A program made the position numbers and the translations under genes. This document shows positions 23,403-31,558 of a stretch of DNA of 33,441 nt, piece after piece. The stretch is from Gemmatimonas phototrophica (lineage in GTDB: Bacteria > Latescibacterota > UBA2968 > UBA8231). The stretch lies in contig CAMAVQ010000029.1 of assembly GCA_945861755.1 (NCBI GenBank), positions 1 through 33,441 on the forward strand, written 5' to 3'. Under the pieces are notes generated by a model, which was not told where the DNA came from, made no database searches, and worked only from the letters and a program-made list of their open reading frames with translations. Positions within the stretch are counted from its first letter, which is position 1. The number at the start of each line of letters is the position of its first letter.

Positions 23403-24440
23403 ATGGCGGAGTACAGGGCAGGCATTATCGGCCTGGGGTTCATCGGCGCGGCCGACCAGGTTTCGGGCGACGCGTTGGGCCAGCGGGTCGAGGATCTGGA
23501 CGGCACCCACTTGGTGGCCATTGAGCGCCACCCACAGGTGAAGGTGGTGGCCGGCAGTAGCCGTGACGCGGGGCGGCGGGAGCGTTTTGCCCACCGCACC
23601 GGGGCCCGCACCTACGAGGACTGGCGGGTTATGCTGGAGCAGGAAAAACTCGATCTGGTCAGCATCGCCACCTATACCCCTACCCACGAGGAGATCACCC
23701 TGGCCTGCGCTGCGGCCGGAGTGCGCGCTGTCTATTGCGAAAAGCCGGTGGCCCCCTGCCTGGCGGCCGGGGAGCGTATGCTGCGGGCCTGCGCCGAGGC
23801 GGGGGCCCTGCTGGTCTTTAATCACCAGCGGCGTTTCAGCCCCAATTACCGCCGGCTGCGCGAGTTGATCGCCGGCGGGGGGCTGGGCCAGTTGACCTCC
23901 GTCAATGCCCAGTGGGGCAGCGGCCGGCTGGGCAATGTGGGCACCCATATCTTCGACGCGCTCTGCATGATCACCGGCCGCCGAGCCGAGGCGGTTTCGG
24001 GCACCCTCGACCTGGTCGGTCGGCCAGACTGTCGCGGCGCCGCCTTTCGCGATCCGGGGGGATGGGGCATGGTGCGTTTCGAAGGTGGGCTGATGGCACT
24101 GGTGGATGCGCCCGACTATAGCTGCGCGCCCTTCAGCATCGTCTTCAACGGCAGCGAGGGCCGGGTCCTGGCCGGGGGCCGGGAGGTGCAGATCGAATAC
24201 TGGGATGGCCGCCGCGAGCACTGGCCCAGCGCCGTGGAAGAGACCAGTTCCATGGCTCGTGGGGTCGCCGAGATCGTCGCCTGGCTGGAGGGGGGTAGGC
24301 CTTTTTCCTATTCAGCGGCCGAGGCGTTACACGTGCTGGAGATCATAGTCGGCTTTCATGCCTCGCACGCCAGGAACGCGGCCTGGGTGGATTTGCCCCT
24401 GTCAGGGGATGACCGAAAAATCTTGGTCCACAGCGGTTAG
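23403..24440 (+). CDS. Gfo/Idh/MocA-family NAD(P)-dependent oxidoreductase
   Basis: 345 aa with an N-terminal Rossmann fold (AGIIGLGFIGAADQ), the strand-5 hallmark AVYCEKPVAP with the catalytic-type Lys, and a C-terminal alpha/beta domain with GRLGNVGTHIFDALCM, whose His is the usual second catalytic residue. Family members oxidise or reduce sugars, inositols and glycosides. ATG 23403 follows CAGGAAAGG. It opens a plus-strand run with an SDR (51 nt later) and a nitrilase-family amidohydrolase (18 nt after that), most likely one catabolic transcript. Oxidation of a sugar released by the neighbouring glycosidases is likely; the exact sugar is unknown. Confidence 0.9.
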   Translation: MAEYRAGIIGLGFIGAADQVSGDALGQRVEDLDGTHLVAIERHPQVKVVAGSSRDAGRRERFAHRTGARTYEDWRVMLEQEKLDLVSIATYTPTHEEITLACAAAGVRAVYCEKPVAPCLAAGERMLRACAEAGALLVFNHQRRFSPNYRRLRELIAGGGLGQLTSVNAQWGSGRLGNVGTHIFDALCMITGRRAEAVSGTLDLVGRPDCRGAAFRDPGGWGMVRFEGGLMALVDAPDYSCAPFSIVFNGSEGRVLAGGREVQIEYWDGRREHWPSAVEETSSMARGVAEIVAWLEGGRPFSYSAAEALHVLEIIVGFHASHARNAAWVDLPLSGDDRKILVHSG

Positions 24441-24491
24441 GGTTATTGTGCCCATGATCACAAGCTATAACTCACAACGGGAGAAAGTCGG

Positions 24492-25259
24492 ATGGCGTTA
24501 AGTATCGATCTGAGTGGCCGCGTGGCGCTGGTCACTGGCGGGACCAGCCAGCTCGGCCGGGCCATGGTGCGCACCCTGGCGGCCGGTGGCGCGGACCTGG
24601 CGGTGCATTACCACCAGAACCAGGAGGGCGCCCTGCGGCTGTGCGCCGAGGTGGAGGCGATGGGCCGGCGTTCTCTGGCGGTTCAGGCCGACGTAGGAGT
24701 GCTGCAGTCGGTCATGGAGATGCAGGCGGCCATCCAGGGGGGCCTGGGTGATCCGGGCATCGTGGTGACCAACGCGGTCTCGCAGATCGCCTGGAACACG
24801 GTGCTCGAAGCCGATCTGGCCAGTTACGAGGATCAGTTCCGCACCTGCGTCTTGCAGAACGTCCACCTAGCCAAGGCCTTCATCCCAGCCATGGTCCGCA
24901 ACGGGAGTGGGCGCTACGTCGGCATCAACACCGAGTGTACCATGCAGCTCAAACCAAACCAGTCGGCGTACGCCGCGGCCAAGCGGGGCATGGACGGCAT
25001 TCTCAGGGTGCTGGCCAGGGAGGTGGGCGAGCACCAGATCACCGTCAACCAGGTGGCGCCGGGCTGGACCATCAGCGATCGGGATCGCGAGCAGGGCACG
25101 GAGCGCAACGAGGGGTACGAGGCCACCGTGCCCCTGAAGCGGCGCGGCACCGACCAGGAGATCGCCAATGTGGTGGCTTTCCTGGCCTCGGACCTGGCCA
25201 GTTTCATCACCGGAGCTTATGTGCCGGTGTGCGGCGGCAATGTGATGCCCACGGTCTGA
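24492..25259 (+). CDS. SDR-family oxidoreductase (FabG-like)
   Basis: 255-aa classical short-chain dehydrogenase/reductase. The cofactor motif TGGTSQLGRAM replaces the usual TGxxxGIG, and the NNAG motif reads VVTNAVS. The catalytic YxxxK is clear at Tyr-160/Lys-164 (YAAAKRGMDG). The residue 13 before the Tyr, normally the catalytic Ser, is Thr-147, a conservative but uncommon change. VNQVAPGWTISD and FLASDLASFITGAYVPVCGG are standard SDR C-terminal stretches. ATG 24492 follows GGGAG. Placed between MocA and a nitrilase, it probably performs a second redox step on the same sugar or sugar acid. Primary fatty-acid synthesis is less likely. Confidence 0.9.
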   Translation: MALSIDLSGRVALVTGGTSQLGRAMVRTLAAGGADLAVHYHQNQEGALRLCAEVEAMGRRSLAVQADVGVLQSVMEMQAAIQGGLGDPGIVVTNAVSQIAWNTVLEADLASYEDQFRTCVLQNVHLAKAFIPAMVRNGSGRYVGINTECTMQLKPNQSAYAAAKRGMDGILRVLAREVGEHQITVNQVAPGWTISDRDREQGTERNEGYEATVPLKRRGTDQEIANVVAFLASDLASFITGAYVPVCGGNVMPTV

Positions 25260-25277
25260 AGGCCGGGGGAGGACTCC

Positions 25278-26228
25278 ATGGAACCCATCAACATTGCCAC
25301 GGCCCAGTTCCAGAGCCGGGACGGCGACAAGGCCGGCAATCTGGCGATCATGGACCGGCTGGCGGGCCTGGCCCGGGCCAGAGGGGCGCAGGCCATCGCC
25401 TTTCACGAGTTAGGTGTGACGGCCTACACCTTCTTCAAAGACCTGGACCGCCCCCAAGTGGTGGCGCTGGCCGAGGAGGTGCCCGAGGGTCCCAGCACCC
25501 AGGCCCTGATCGGCATTGCCCGCCGTCACGGGCTGGCGGTACTGGCCGGGCTGGTGGAGCGGGACAGCGACGATCGGCTGTACAATACCTATATCTGCGT
25601 GGATGGCCAGGGGCTCAAGGCCCGCTTCCGCAAGTTACATCCCTTCATCAGCAGGTACTTCTCTGCCGGGAACGAATACATCGTTTTCGATTTGTATGGC
25701 TGGCCCTGCGGTATACTCATCTGCTACGACAACAACGTGATCGAAAATGTCCGGGCCACCGCGCTCTTGGGCGCCCGGATCATCTTTGCTCCGCACGTCA
25801 CTGGCTGTACCCCTTCGCCCATGCCGGGCCGCGGTTTTGTCGACCACCGACTCTGGGAGAACCGGCTGGCAGATCCGATCTCGCTGCGTCGGGAATTCGA
25901 CGGTCCCAAGGGCAGGGGTTGGCTGCTGCGCTGGTTGCCGGCCCGGGCGTATGACAATGGCGTGTATTATGTATTCAGCAACCCCATCGGCATGGACGGG
26001 GACCAGCTCAAGCCCGGCCTGTCCATGCTGCTCGACCCGTACGGGGAGATTCTGGCCGAGTGCCGCAGTTTCGACGAGGAGATCGCCACCGCTCTTTTCA
26101 CGCCCGACAAACTGGAGTTGGCCGGAGGTCACCGCTACCGGCGGGCCCGCCGGCCCGAGTTGTACCGGGAGAATCTGGGCCAGCCGAACGAGGGGATCAC
26201 AGTCCCGGTGTGGCGGGTGCCGGAATAG
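25278..26228 (+). CDS. Carbon-nitrogen hydrolase (nitrilase superfamily)
   Basis: 316-aa amidase-fold enzyme with the full Glu-Lys-Cys triad: Glu-44 in FHELGVTAY, Lys-119 in FRKLHPF and Cys-149 in GILICYDNNVIEN. These enzymes cleave amides, carbamoyl groups or nitriles, releasing ammonia. ATG 25278 follows GGGGGAGGA, 18 nt after the SDR stop, so it is the third gene of the run. It converges on the aldo/keto reductase with 9 nt between stops. As with the acetamidase at 17261, its position among sugar enzymes suggests deamidation of a nitrogen-bearing sugar derivative. That role is inferred from context, whereas the enzyme class is clear. Confidence 0.92.
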   Translation: MEPINIATAQFQSRDGDKAGNLAIMDRLAGLARARGAQAIAFHELGVTAYTFFKDLDRPQVVALAEEVPEGPSTQALIGIARRHGLAVLAGLVERDSDDRLYNTYICVDGQGLKARFRKLHPFISRYFSAGNEYIVFDLYGWPCGILICYDNNVIENVRATALLGARIIFAPHVTGCTPSPMPGRGFVDHRLWENRLADPISLRREFDGPKGRGWLLRWLPARAYDNGVYYVFSNPIGMDGDQLKPGLSMLLDPYGEILAECRSFDEEIATALFTPDKLELAGGHRYRRARRPELYRENLGQPNEGITVPVWRVPE

Positions 26229-26237
26229 GAACGGCTC

Positions 26238-27143
26238 TTACTGGTGAGGAGGTGTCGCCGCTGCGGCCAGGGCAAAGCGCCGCTGGATTTCGGCCAGCAT
26301 CGTTGCTGGCAAGGGGCCGCGTTCGGCGAAGGCCACGTTGGCCTCCAGGTGGCGGAGGTTGGTGGTGCCGACGATGGCGGTGTGGACGTCTCGGTTGCCC
26401 AGAAGCCAGCGGAGGGCGGCCTCGACGCGGTGAAGATCGCCGATACAGTCAGGCGTCAGGAGTGTTTGGGCCCGGTCCCACAGCGCGGCGCTGTCGCCGG
26501 TGGGCCTGGGCTGCTCGTACAGGGCGTTGGCGATGGGGTTTTTGATGATGATGCCCATATTTTGCTGACGGGCGGCGGCGATGAGGGCGGCGGGTTCCTG
26601 TTCGAGGATGTTGTAGGTGAGCTGCAGGGTGTCGTATTCCCCGATCTCGATGGCCTTCTGGGCGGCCTCGCCGTCGGCCGACAGGCTGATGAAGCGCACC
26701 TTGCCCTTGGCCTGTGCCTTTTTAAGCCCCTCCAGCCCATCGCCGAAGGCCACGTCCTCGTACGAGGGGCTGTGTAATTGGATGATGTCGAGGTAGTCGG
26801 TCTTCAGGCGTTGGAGGCTGCGGTCGATCTGCGGCTCGACGGCCTTGGCCGAATAGTCCAGGGTCTGCACCCATTCCCCGTCGGGCTCTAGCACCCGTCC
26901 CGACCCGCATTTGGTGGCAAAGATAAATTCGCGGCGGCGGTGTCCCACATATTTGGCGATCAGTTCCTCGCTCCAGCGGTAGGCTGCCGAGGAGTCGATG
27001 AAGTTGATGCCCAGATCCAGGGCCCGGTTCAGCAGCCGCCCCACCTCATCCCCTTCTTCGGGACGGGTCCAGCCGATCTCCCAGGCCCCGAAGCCGAGTG
27101 CCGAAACCTGCAATTCAGTGCGTCCGAGCCTCCGGTATTCCAT
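26238..27143 (-). CDS. Aldo/keto reductase
   Basis: 301-aa (beta/alpha)8 NAD(P)H-dependent oxidoreductase. The AKR tetrad is visible: Asp-50 and Tyr-55 (FIDSSAAYRWSEE), Lys-78 (IFATKCGS) and the His of IIQLHSPSYED. The C-terminal AALRWLLGNRDVHTAIVGTT holds the usual cofactor-binding region. ATG 27143 follows CAGGAGGA. It is transcribed leftward, against the MocA-SDR-nitrilase run, whose last stop lies 9 nt away. Reduction of an aldehyde or keto sugar is the general expectation; the group of AKRs resembling YDL124w/L-glyceraldehyde reductases fits its length, but the substrate is not assignable. Confidence 0.93.
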   Translation of the reverse strand: MEYRRLGRTELQVSALGFGAWEIGWTRPEEGDEVGRLLNRALDLGINFIDSSAAYRWSEELIAKYVGHRRREFIFATKCGSGRVLEPDGEWVQTLDYSAKAVEPQIDRSLQRLKTDYLDIIQLHSPSYEDVAFGDGLEGLKKAQAKGKVRFISLSADGEAAQKAIEIGEYDTLQLTYNILEQEPAALIAAARQQNMGIIIKNPIANALYEQPRPTGDSAALWDRAQTLLTPDCIGDLHRVEAALRWLLGNRDVHTAIVGTTNLRHLEANVAFAERGPLPATMLAEIQRRFALAAAATPPHQ

Positions 27144-27305
27144 GAAAGAGTCCTCCTGCCAATGGGGTAGAGCGCGATTTCAATCGATCCGGGCGAATTG
27201 CATACTGGCTCTCAGTATACCCCCTGCCCCTGGCCGTATCAAGCCCTGAAAGCGTATTTTTAATTATCAAGGTCTGTAGTGGACCTAGCGGAGGATATTT
27301 TGGCG

Positions 27306-27620
27306 GTGAAGAGCTATTTCAATTCTAATATCGGACGACTGCGGTTCCTCGGGCTGCTCGAAGGGGTTTCGCTGCTGTTGCTGGTCGGCATTGCTGTTCC
27401 GGCAAAACACCTATACGGGCACCCTGTGCTTGTGGAGGTGATTGGACCCATTCACGGTGTGTTGTTTTTGCTCTTTGTCTTCAATGCACTGAGCGTCGGG
27501 GCGGAATACCAGTGGAAGTTCAAAACCACGGCCTGGCTAATTTTGGTGGCCTCTTTTGTTCCTTTTGGCACCTTCTATATCGACAGAAAAGTGCTGAGCA
27601 AGCTAAAACTGCCGGGCTGA
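27306..27620 (+). CDS. DUF3817-family small integral membrane protein
   Basis: About 104 aa with three hydrophobic segments: FLGLLEGVSLLLLVGIAVP, the HGVLFLLFVFNAL segment and WLILVASFVPFGTFYIDR. The order of motifs (RLRFLGLLEG, GPIHGVLFLLF, PFGTFYIDRKVL) matches DUF3817, a bacterial inner-membrane family without known function. The GTG at 27306 was chosen because GGAGGA lies ~10 nt upstream; a TTG at 27300 and a GTG at 27279 are alternatives. It has no obvious link to its metabolic neighbours and is followed 52 nt later by the enolase-superfamily gene. Confidence 0.85.
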   Translation: MKSYFNSNIGRLRFLGLLEGVSLLLLVGIAVPAKHLYGHPVLVEVIGPIHGVLFLLFVFNALSVGAEYQWKFKTTAWLILVASFVPFGTFYIDRKVLSKLKLPG

Positions 27621-27672
27621 ATGCGTGCCTCCCAGCGCCCTGATGACCCTCACAACCCACTGGAAACCCGCC

Positions 27673-29001
27673 ATGCCACCCAAAGCATTCAACATCGACG
27701 CCGACCAGATCGCCGGCCAGCCCAATGTGCCCGGCCGTCGCCATCTGCCCGCCGTGCCGCTGGAAGACAGCGCCATCCGCATCACTGCCATCGAGACGGT
27801 GTTGCCGACGGCCTTTGCCCCCCACCTGGTGCTGCTGCGCGTACATACGGACGCCGGCATCATCGGCCACGGCGAGACCTACTTCTGCGGCCAGGCCATC
27901 TCGGGCATGATCCACGACTACTTCGCGCGGCGCCTGCTCGGGGCAGATGCCCTGGCCATCGAGTCGCACTGGCGTTTTCTGTACGAACGCATGGCCAATA
28001 TCGGCGTGCGCGGGGTGGAGATGCGCGCCATCTCGGCCATCGATCTGGCGTTGTGGGACATCCTCGGACAGGTGTGCAAACAGCCGGTATACCGCCTGCT
28101 CGGCGGGCCGGTGCGAGACCGGGTGCCGGTGTACAATAGTTGCGGCAATCCCAGTTATGGTATCCAGGCGCAGGCAGTCCCGCAGGCGCAGGTGGGGTGG
28201 CAGGGGTGGCCAGGTATGGGATCGGTGGGCAGGCCCGGGCCGATCTCTGATTCGTACAACTACTTCCACCATCCCGTCGAGCTGGCCAAAGAGCTGATCG
28301 ATCTGGGGTACACGGCGATGAAGATCTGGCCCTTCGACCTGCCCGCCATCGAACACGGCCCGATGCGGATCAGTGACGCGGATATCCGCCAGGCGCTGCG
28401 GCCGCTGGAGCAGATCCGCGAAGCAGTGGGCATGGACATCGAGGTGATGATCGACGGGCACGCCCATTTCCAATTGCCGGCGGCATTACGCATCGCCGAA
28501 GCCCTACGCCCCCTGAATCCGCTCTGGTTGGAGGACATCATCAAGATGGACAATCTCGACATGCTGGCCGATTTCCGCCGGCAGAGCCGCATGCCGATCT
28601 CGGCTAGTGAGATGTTGCTCAGCGCGCCCGATTACGCAGCTGCGCTCGAGAAACGGGCAGTGGATTATGTGATGATCGACCCGACCTGGGTGGGGGGAAT
28701 CTCCGAAACCGTGCGGGTGGCGCGCCTGGCGCAGGTTTACAACATTCCGGTGAGCATGCACGACGCGACCGGTCCGCTGACCCTGCTGGCAGGCTTGCAG
28801 GTGCTGGCCGCGGTGGGCAATGGCCTGTATCAGGAAACGATGCGGGCGCAGATCCAGACTACGTACAAGGACCTGATCGACCTCGATGTCGAGATCCGCG
28901 AGGGCAGTCTGCCCATCCCGCGCGGGCCTGGCCTGGGGGCGCGGCTGAATCCGGATTTGTTCCGGCCAGAGGCGTTTGGCTATCGCAAGAGCGAGTTGTA
29001 G
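27673..29001 (+). CDS. Enolase-superfamily sugar-acid dehydratase (mandelate racemase/muconate lactonizing type)
   Basis: 442 aa with an N-terminal capping domain and a beta/alpha barrel. The metal ligands appear as Asp-261 (MIDGHAHFQ), Glu-287 (LWLEDI) and Glu-313 (ISASEM). His-263, in the D-x-H arrangement, and His-363 (SMHDATGP) are the likely acid-base residues. The D-x-H pattern is that of the mannonate/galactonate-dehydratase subgroup, so dehydration of an aldonic acid to a 2-keto-3-deoxy acid is likely. A ~30-residue Gly/Gln/Trp-rich loop (YGIQAQAVPQAQ region) is an insertion. ATG 27673 is favoured; ATG 27643 and GTG 27625 have no ribosome site. It complements UxuA at the other end of this catabolic block. 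Confidence 0.88.
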   Translation: MPPKAFNIDADQIAGQPNVPGRRHLPAVPLEDSAIRITAIETVLPTAFAPHLVLLRVHTDAGIIGHGETYFCGQAISGMIHDYFARRLLGADALAIESHWRFLYERMANIGVRGVEMRAISAIDLALWDILGQVCKQPVYRLLGGPVRDRVPVYNSCGNPSYGIQAQAVPQAQVGWQGWPGMGSVGRPGPISDSYNYFHHPVELAKELIDLGYTAMKIWPFDLPAIEHGPMRISDADIRQALRPLEQIREAVGMDIEVMIDGHAHFQLPAALRIAEALRPLNPLWLEDIIKMDNLDMLADFRRQSRMPISASEMLLSAPDYAAALEKRAVDYVMIDPTWVGGISETVRVARLAQVYNIPVSMHDATGPLTLLAGLQVLAAVGNGLYQETMRAQIQTTYKDLIDLDVEIREGSLPIPRGPGLGARLNPDLFRPEAFGYRKSEL

Positions 29002-29055
29002 CGCTTGGCAGCTTGCTGCGGGGGCGGATACACACTTGGGATCCGACGCCAACCA

Positions 29056-29357
29056 TCAATTCACCAGCAGCGTCGCCAGCCCCAATAACATGCCCATGCT
29101 CACCATGTCGGTGGCGGTGGTGACGAAAATGCCCGAAGCGACGGCGGGGTCGGCACCGAGCTTCTTCAGCGTCAGCGGCACGATGGCGGCGCAAATACTG
29201 CTGATGATGCAACTGCCGGTCATGGCGAGGAACACCACTAGGCTGAGCACGAATGCGGTGGGCAAGTGCTGGATGGTGGCGACCACGTACATGACAATCG
29301 CCGCGATCAGCCCGACGAGGGCACCGTTTAACAAACCGAGCAGCGTTTCCTTGACGA
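29056..29357 (-). pseudogene. MgtE-type Mg2+ transporter, C-terminal membrane fragment
   Basis: The last ~100 residues match the membrane part of MgtE: GLLNGALVGLIAAIVMYVV, FVLSLVVFLAMTGSCII, AAIVPLTLKKLGADPAVASG and FVTTATDMVSMGMLLGLATLL. The cytoplasmic N and CBS domains and the first helices are absent. Upstream in the same frame the sequence switches abruptly to the tail of a response-regulator receiver domain, so this is the end product of a deletion. A fusion frame remains open, but no family has this architecture. It converges with the dehydratase gene. Confidence 0.75.
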
Positions 29358-29475
29358 GCAGCGCTTTGCTGTAGTTCTTCGTTTCCAGGTGCAGCAGACG
29401 CACTTCCAGCATGTTGTAAACGCGTGCAAGCACCTCGGCCAGATCAAAGGGTTTGCTGATAAAATCTTTCGCGCC
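29358..29475 (-). pseudogene. C-terminal scrap of a response-regulator receiver domain
   Basis: GAKDFISKPFDLAEVLARVY followed by NMLEVRLLHLETKNYSKAL is the last helix region of a receiver domain plus its linker, starting at the conserved KPF lysine motif. The phosphoacceptor half is missing. It is joined directly to the end of another receiver fragment on one side and to MgtE on the other. Confidence 0.65.
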
Positions 29476-29744
29476 GGAAGGTCTAGCGCCATATCCAGCG
29501 CGTCCATGAACTCATTGATCTTGATGGGTTTGGTGAGATAGCGGAGGAACCCAGCCTTCAGGCCTTTCTCGATGTCGAGCGGCATGGCATTGGCGCTGAG
29601 AGCGACCACGGGGATGTGCGCGGTCTTGGCGTCTTCGCGCAAGATTTTCAGCGCCTCAAAACCACTGATATCAGGCAGATTAATATCCATCAGGATCACC
29701 TTCGGCAGCAGGCTGCGCGCCAGTTCGATGCCGATCGCCCCTGA
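29476..29744 (-). pseudogene. Receiver-domain fragment of a hybrid kinase or response regulator
   Basis: About 85 residues of a CheY-like domain: KVILMDINLPDISGFEALKI (with the phosphoacceptor Asp), AHIPVVALSANAM and RYLTKPIKINEFMDALD. The first beta strand and acidic pair are gone, replaced by a junction with a kinase fragment. The sequence style resembles receivers at the C-terminus of betaproteobacterial hybrid kinases, from memory. It cannot be expressed as a complete domain. Confidence 0.7.
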
Positions 29745-29893
29745 CAAAGCAGGGATTTTAGAATTGGGGGAAGATCAGGTTAATGCCGCCCTTTTGCGCC
29801 TGCAGTTCGATCATGGTCTGGCATTCGGTCATGACTTCGGCGAGCGACAGCGGTTCATGCGACATCGAGAATTTCCCGGACTCGATCAGCGCG
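29742..29893 (-). pseudogene. Histidine-kinase core fragment with in-frame stop
   Basis: Reads LIESGKFSMSHEPLSLAEVM, then TECQTMIELQAQKGGINLIF and PQF, a TAA at 29758-29760, then NPCFV. This is the stretch that follows the H-box helix in hybrid kinases (the IESGK...LECQ...QAQK pattern); the H-box itself and the whole ATPase domain are missing. Both ends are abrupt junctions. Confidence 0.65.
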
Positions 29894-30553
29894 AGATGGC
29901 GTCGATGTTGGATTCGATGAGTGATCGCGTGTAGAACTGCTGGTCGCGCAGGCGCTGATCGAGCTTCATCCGCTCCTCTTCGGCCTGTTTGCGCGCGGTA
30001 TTGTCAGTGCCGATCAACAAATAACCGATGATGCCGCCGTGATCGTGGACGTCGCGCAGCGCGGTGACCGACACCACCGCCGGAAAACGGCTGCCGTCCT
30101 TGCGGATATAGGTCAATTCATAGATGTCCTCGATGCCGCGCGCGGCCTTAAAGACCAGTGCTTCGAAGCCCGGGTAATCGGGGTGCCTAGTTCGAGACTC
30201 AACGCCTTGGCGCGCGCAATCACTTCCTGCGGATCGGAAATATCGGCCGGGGTGATCTTGTCCAGCACATCGGTGGCCGCGTAGCCCAGCATGCGTTCGG
30301 CACCGACATTGAATAATTGAATGACGCCCTTCTCGTCGGTGGCGATGCTCGAGAAGTTGGCGCTGTTGAAGATCGCATTCTGCAAAGCGCCCGTTTTGAG
30401 CAGCGCTGCTTCGCGCCGGACTTCGGTGATGGCTTCCACCTTGCCGGCATCGCTGTCGAAAAGGGTGGAGTCGTGGAGTTGCTCGGACATGGCCTGCATC
30501 CATTCAGATTGCGAATCGGAATTACGCGCCCTTAGCAAAGGGTCGTTGCGCAA
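29890..30553 (-). pseudogene. PAS-domain sensor-kinase fragment with a frameshift
   Basis: A PAS domain is readable: AIFNSANFSSIATDEKGVIQ, GAERMLGYAATDVLDKI and SDPQEVIARAKALSLELGTP. The frame then changes near 30172-30174, where one G of a short G-run is missing relative to the expected continuation. It resumes as PGFEALVFKAARGIEDIYEL, IRKDGSRFPAVVSVTALRD and LLIGTDNTARKQAEEE, and stops after RSLIESNIDAI. The start is a TTG 5 nt past the sigma-factor stop, with no native N-terminus. The wording closely resembles multi-PAS kinases of Betaproteobacteria, from memory. Confidence 0.75.
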
Positions 30554-30558
30554 GAGCC

Positions 30559-31428
30559 CTACTGACCATCCTGGTCCTCCACCTCGCCTACTAGTGCCAA
30601 GAGCGCGGAGGCGCGGGCCGGGTGTCGGAGTTTGCCCAGCGCCCGCTCCTTGAGCTGACGCACCCGTTCGCGGGTGAGGTTAAACAGGCCGCCGATCTGT
30701 TCCAGGGTAAGGGCCTCATTGCCATCGAGGCCAAAATAGAGGCGGATGATGCGTAATTCGCGATCGTCGAGGCTGTTGAGCACGTTTTCCAACTGCTCCC
30801 GGGCTGACTCGCGCAACACGTCGGTGTCGGGGGCGGCCTGACGGGTGTCAGCCAGGGTATTGAGCAGGCTGCGCTCATCGTCTTCTCCTACCGCCTCGTC
30901 CAGGGAGCGCACCGTGCGGGCGCTGAGCAGGGTGTCTCGCACCTCCGCGGCAGAGACCTTCAACTCCGCGGCGATCTCCTCCACACCCGGCTCACTCTCG
31001 CGGCCCTGGCCCAACCGGCGAGAGACCTTGGAGATGTCCTTGAGTAGGCTCAGCTTGTTGAGCGGTAGACGTACGGTGCGGACATGTTCGGCAATGGTCT
31101 GCTGGATGGACTGCCGGATCCACCACACCGCATAAGAGATAAACTTGAACCCCTTGGTGCCGTCGAAACGCTCGGCTGCCGTCAGCAGCCCCAGGTTGCC
31201 GGCACTGATCCGATCGGAGAGCGATAACCCCCGGTTTTGATAGTTCTTGGCCACGTCAATGACGAAGCGCAGATTGGCCTGCACCAGTTCGTCGCGGGCC
31301 TGGAGGTCGCCCTGCTGGATACGGGCAGCCAACTCCACCTCGCGTTCACGCGACAGCGGCTTCGACGCGGCGATATCGTCAAAGTAGAGCCGCAGGGTGC
31401 TCTCTTCGTCGCTAAAAACTTCCTGCAT
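30559..31428 (-). CDS. RNA polymerase sigma factor, RpoD/RpoS-type (group 2)
   Basis: 289-aa sigma-70 family protein without the large region 1.1. Region 1.2 (TLRLYFDDIAASKPLSREREVELAARI), region 2 (DELVQANLRFVIDVAKNYQN; GFKFISYAVWWIRQSIQQTI with the -10-recognising helix), region 3 (VRLPLNKLSLLKDISKVSRR) and region 4 (TLEQIGGLFNLTRERVRQLK helix-turn-helix) are all intact. Its size fits alternative primary-like factors (RpoS, or the short RpoD-like factors of several phyla). ATG 31428 follows AAGGGG. It stands alone, between a toxin-antitoxin pair and fused gene fragments. Its stop is 5 nt from the fragment region, so that junction falls exactly at its 3' end. Confidence 0.93.
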   Translation of the reverse strand: MQEVFSDEESTLRLYFDDIAASKPLSREREVELAARIQQGDLQARDELVQANLRFVIDVAKNYQNRGLSLSDRISAGNLGLLTAAERFDGTKGFKFISYAVWWIRQSIQQTIAEHVRTVRLPLNKLSLLKDISKVSRRLGQGRESEPGVEEIAAELKVSAAEVRDTLLSARTVRSLDEAVGEDDERSLLNTLADTRQAAPDTDVLRESAREQLENVLNSLDDRELRIIRLYFGLDGNEALTLEQIGGLFNLTRERVRQLKERALGKLRHPARASALLALVGEVEDQDGQ

Positions 31429-31495
31429 GTCATACCCCTTGGTGATGAGGAGCAGGTGTTCTCCGTTGCGCCTGGGTAGTTCAGTTGCTAAACCA

Positions 31496-31527
31496 GCCCG
31501 GTGGCGGTAGGGAACACCGCTTCGGGC
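31496..31527 (-). terminator. Hairpin downstream of the PIN toxin gene
   Basis: GCCCG (31496-31500) pairs with CGGGC (31523-31527) around an inner GCGGT/ACCGC stem. It lies 32 nt past the PIN stop on the minus strand, before the sigma-factor gene. The T-tract on that strand is poor, whereas the plus-strand side has CTTCTTTGTT. Confidence 0.35.
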
Positions 31528-31558
31528 CTTCTTTGTTGCACGGAAGTTGGCTGCCCAC

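Noticed and set aside
31470..31500. A GGTAGTTCAGTTGCTAAACC stretch resembling a tRNA D arm, considered as the missing half of the tRNA-Val
   Set aside because: No acceptor strand or anticodon arm fits on either strand, it lies about 1 kb from the tRNA fragment and is on the opposite strand.
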